A DNA stretch of 6,450 bases. Source: JBGPIK01 sp041484845. Its GTDB lineage: Bacteria; Desulfobacterota; Binatia; UBA9968. A program made the translations under genes and the position numbers. The notes under the pieces were generated by a model. It did no database searches, was not told where the DNA came from, and saw only the letters and a program-made list of their open reading frames with translations. The stretch's first letter is position 1, and every line of letters starts with the position of its first letter. Below are positions 5,066 to 6,450 of the stretch, piece by piece. The stretch lies in assembly GCA_041484845.1 (NCBI GenBank), contig JBGPIK010000387.1, positions 1-6,450 on the forward strand. Direction: 5' to 3'.

Positions 5066-5080
5066 TGGAACGTCTGGAAC
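5066..5080 (+). repeat. Phased 9-nt repeat pair upstream of intI
   Basis: TGGAACGTCTGGAAC contains two in-phase units and is identical to 3801-3815. It ends 14 bases before the Shine-Dalgarno sequence of the integrase gene, so it lies in the expected 5' untranslated or promoter region. Confidence 0.75.
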
Positions 5081-5106
5081 GATTTCCCAACCGGAAAGGA
5101 GACAAC

Positions 5107-6153
5107 ATGGAAACGGCAAAAATATACCGGCTCAACAGAGATGGATTTGAACGGCGCGCACCGGTGGAAGATGGAAGTCCGTCAGCGTGTTCACCGAAGC
5201 CTAAGCTGCTTGATCAAGTGCGGCAAGCGATTCGTACGCGCCATTACAGTGACCGAACTGAAAAGGCATACATTCATTGGATCAAACGATACATATTTTT
5301 CCATGACAAACGGCATCCACAAGAAATGGCGGAGGCCGAGATCGCCTGCTTTCTTTCAAGTTTAGCAACGACGGGACGGGTTAGCGCGTCCACACAGAAC
5401 CAAGCGTTTAATGCGCTTTTGTTTCTTTACGACGGAGTGCTCAACAAGAAGATCGGACTTATCGACGGCGTGGTTCGGGCCAAACGGCCGCAGCGATTGC
5501 CGGTCGTGCTCACGAAAGACGAAGTCAAAAAAGTGATAGATCAGATTAACGGCGTCCCGCGTTTGATGGCGATTTTACTCTATGGGGCTGGGTTGCGCTT
5601 GATGGAATGTTGCCGGCTACGAGTCAAGGATATCGATTTTTCTCGCAACGAGATTGTTGTTCGTTCAGGCAAAGGAAACAAAGATCGCTATACAATGTTG
5701 CCAAGCGCGGTTCGGGAGTCGTTGATGCAACATCTCCGAGGTGCCAAGTTGCGGCACGAAAATGACCTGAAGAAGGGATTGGGCCGGGTGTCATTGCCCA
5801 ATGCGCTCGACCGGAAGTATCCAAACGCGGGCAAAGAGTGGGGATGGCAGTGGGTGTTTCCGGCAACTAGTCATTACACCGACGAAGTCACCGGTGAAAA
5901 GCGCAGGCATCATCTCCACGAGTCGGTCTTGCAACGCGCTTTCAAAGAAGCTCGCATGAAAGCTGGGGTTTTCAAACCAGCCGGATGCCATACGTTGCGT
6001 CACTCATTCGCCACGCACTTGCTCGAAAATGGATATGACATCCGAACGGTGCAAGAACTTTTGGGGCACAATGACGTCAGCACGACAATGATTTATACGC
6101 ATGTTTTGAATCGAGGTGGGAAAGGGGTTCGTAGCCCGGCTGATGGCTTGTGA
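5107..6153 (+). CDS. intI: Integron integrase IntI (tyrosine recombinase)
   Basis: This 348-residue site-specific recombinase belongs to the integron integrase family, which inserts and excises gene cassettes at attI and attC sites. The core-binding domain spans about 33-122 (LLDQVRQAIRTRHYSDRTEKAY). The catalytic residues are Arg164 (GAGLRLMEC), Lys189 (GKGNKDR), His295 and Arg298 (CHTLRHSF), His321 (LLGHND) and Tyr330 (MIYTHV), all offset by +18 from the IntI1 numbering I recall. The integron-specific extra segment is present (ALDRKYPNAGKEWGWQWVFP, 233-252), as is the C-terminal THVLNRGGKGVRSP. The gene looks intact. ATG 5107 is chosen because AAAGGAG (5095-5101) precedes it; a TTG at 5065 would only translate a repeat pair. 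No LexA-like box or attC was found nearby. The solitary arrangement resembles attC-less integrases. Confidence 0.95.
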   Translation: METAKIYRLNRDGFERRAPVEDGSPSACSPKPKLLDQVRQAIRTRHYSDRTEKAYIHWIKRYIFFHDKRHPQEMAEAEIACFLSSLATTGRVSASTQNQAFNALLFLYDGVLNKKIGLIDGVVRAKRPQRLPVVLTKDEVKKVIDQINGVPRLMAILLYGAGLRLMECCRLRVKDIDFSRNEIVVRSGKGNKDRYTMLPSAVRESLMQHLRGAKLRHENDLKKGLGRVSLPNALDRKYPNAGKEWGWQWVFPATSHYTDEVTGEKRRHHLHESVLQRAFKEARMKAGVFKPAGCHTLRHSFATHLLENGYDIRTVQELLGHNDVSTTMIYTHVLNRGGKGVRSPADGL

Positions 6154-6184
6154 GCGATGCTCCGCTGTGCAGGTATATTGGAAC

Positions 6185-6302
6185 TATACTGACCGGGGAT
6201 ATTAATATTGCATCAGATAAAATTGGTTGACAACTATTTGATCGAAAGAGTAAATTTCGCAGTACCATGATTTCGGTCGGGATAATATCACTGGTCAGTA
6301 TA
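6185..6302. mobile_element. MITE-like element with 20-bp terminal inverted repeats
   Basis: The left end 6185-6204 and the reverse complement of the right end 6283-6302 agree at 18 of 20 positions: TATACTGACC (6185-6194) pairs with GGTCAGTATA (6293-6302), and GATATTA (6198-6204) pairs with TAATATC (6283-6289), with two mismatches in the three bases between. The 118-bp unit begins and ends with TA, the duplication expected of IS630/Tc1-type insertion. It has no coding capacity. It could instead be a long-looped hairpin. No GTTRRRY-type core sites frame it, so an attC site is not supported. Confidence 0.55.
6227..6256 (+). promoter_or_regulatory. Possible promoter inside the MITE-like element
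   Basis: A consensus -35 TTGACA (6227-6232) is followed after 18 bp by TAAATT (6251-6256), a four-of-six match to the -10 consensus. Transcription would run rightward out of the element toward the phosphoesterase start at 6351, giving a leader of roughly 85-90 bases. Only the -35 is strong. Confidence 0.4.
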
Positions 6303-6350
6303 CTCAATGGTTAGCGCGCAATAACGATGCTGAAAAGGTGCGAGGAATAA

Positions 6351-6450
6351 ATGGGCGCGGCAAAGGGGATCGGTGTTTTTTCAGACATTCATGGCAACAG
6401 GCGTGCCTTTGCAACCGTTATCCAAATCATAAAACAACGTCGAGATCTGG
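6351..6450 (+). CDS. Calcineurin-like metallophosphoesterase, 5' part only
   Basis: The first 33 codons are visible and run off the window. They read GIGVFSDIHGN (6-16), the first metal-binding motif (Asp-x-His) of calcineurin-like phosphoesterases at the extreme N-terminus, as in small YfcE/MJ0936-type phosphodiesterases and some protein or dinucleotide phosphatases. The start is firm: an in-frame TAA lies directly before the ATG and GAGGAA (6342-6347) provides a Shine-Dalgarno sequence. Substrate cannot be told from this fragment. It follows intI by about 200 bp that contain the MITE-like element, so it probably has its own promoter and is not part of an integrase operon. Confidence 0.8.
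   Translation, partial: MGAAKGIGVFSDIHGNRRAFATVIQIIKQRRDL

Noticed and set aside
5065..5106. TTG start extending the integrase by 14 residues
   Set aside because: The extension translates a phased repeat pair (MERLERF...), whereas ATG 5107 has a good Shine-Dalgarno sequence.
6160..6320. attC site downstream of intI
   Set aside because: An imperfect palindrome is present, but no RYYYAAC/GTTRRRY pair frames it; GTTAGCG at 6310-6316 does not fit the core consensus and lacks a partner.

Overview
The window looks like a chromosomal accessory stretch from a mid-GC, probably uncultured Gram-negative bacterium. The LexA recognition-helix region (STNGVSDHLKALERKGY) and a Myxococcus-like candidate SOS operator point toward a deltaproteobacterial or related lineage (Desulfobacterota, Myxococcota, Binatota or NC10-like). 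This placement is inference from protein style and gene order; no search was possible.

Layout. 1-315: no gene; an Illumina-adapter-like 14-mer, an interspersed palindrome, and the lexA promoter with an embedded palindromic operator. 316-3244: lexA, then overlapping imuA and imuB, the SOS mutagenesis (mutasome) genes. The usual third partner, dnaE2, does not follow. 3351-3776: a four-helix-bundle (23S rRNA intervening-sequence-type) protein lying between repeat arrays of opposite orientation. 3904-4563 (minus): a VapBC-type toxin-antitoxin pair. 4653-4952 (plus, divergent): an orphan HigA-type antitoxin. 5107-6153: a full-length integron integrase with all catalytic residues and no recognisable attC. 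6185-6302: a 118-bp TA-bounded element with terminal inverted repeats (MITE-like), holding a possible promoter. 6351-6450: start of a calcineurin-like metallophosphoesterase, cut by the window edge.

The most distinctive signal is a family of roughly 40 degenerate 9-nt-phased units (core TGGAAC or TTGAAC, then a variable trinucleotide, in either orientation). They fill nearly every intergenic gap and have also entered the imuB reading frame in phase. A second interspersed repeat sits in-frame in the same gene about 160 bp upstream. The region therefore combines stress-induced mutagenesis genes, toxin-antitoxin genes, an integron integrase and at least four repeat families: the phased array, an ATTCCCGA-type palindrome, the imuB 24-mer and the MITE-like element.

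Functionally, LexA probably represses itself and perhaps imuA-imuB. ImuA and ImuB would assist error-prone synthesis by a DnaE2 encoded elsewhere. The toxin-antitoxin genes and integrase look like mobile cargo accumulated beside the SOS cluster.
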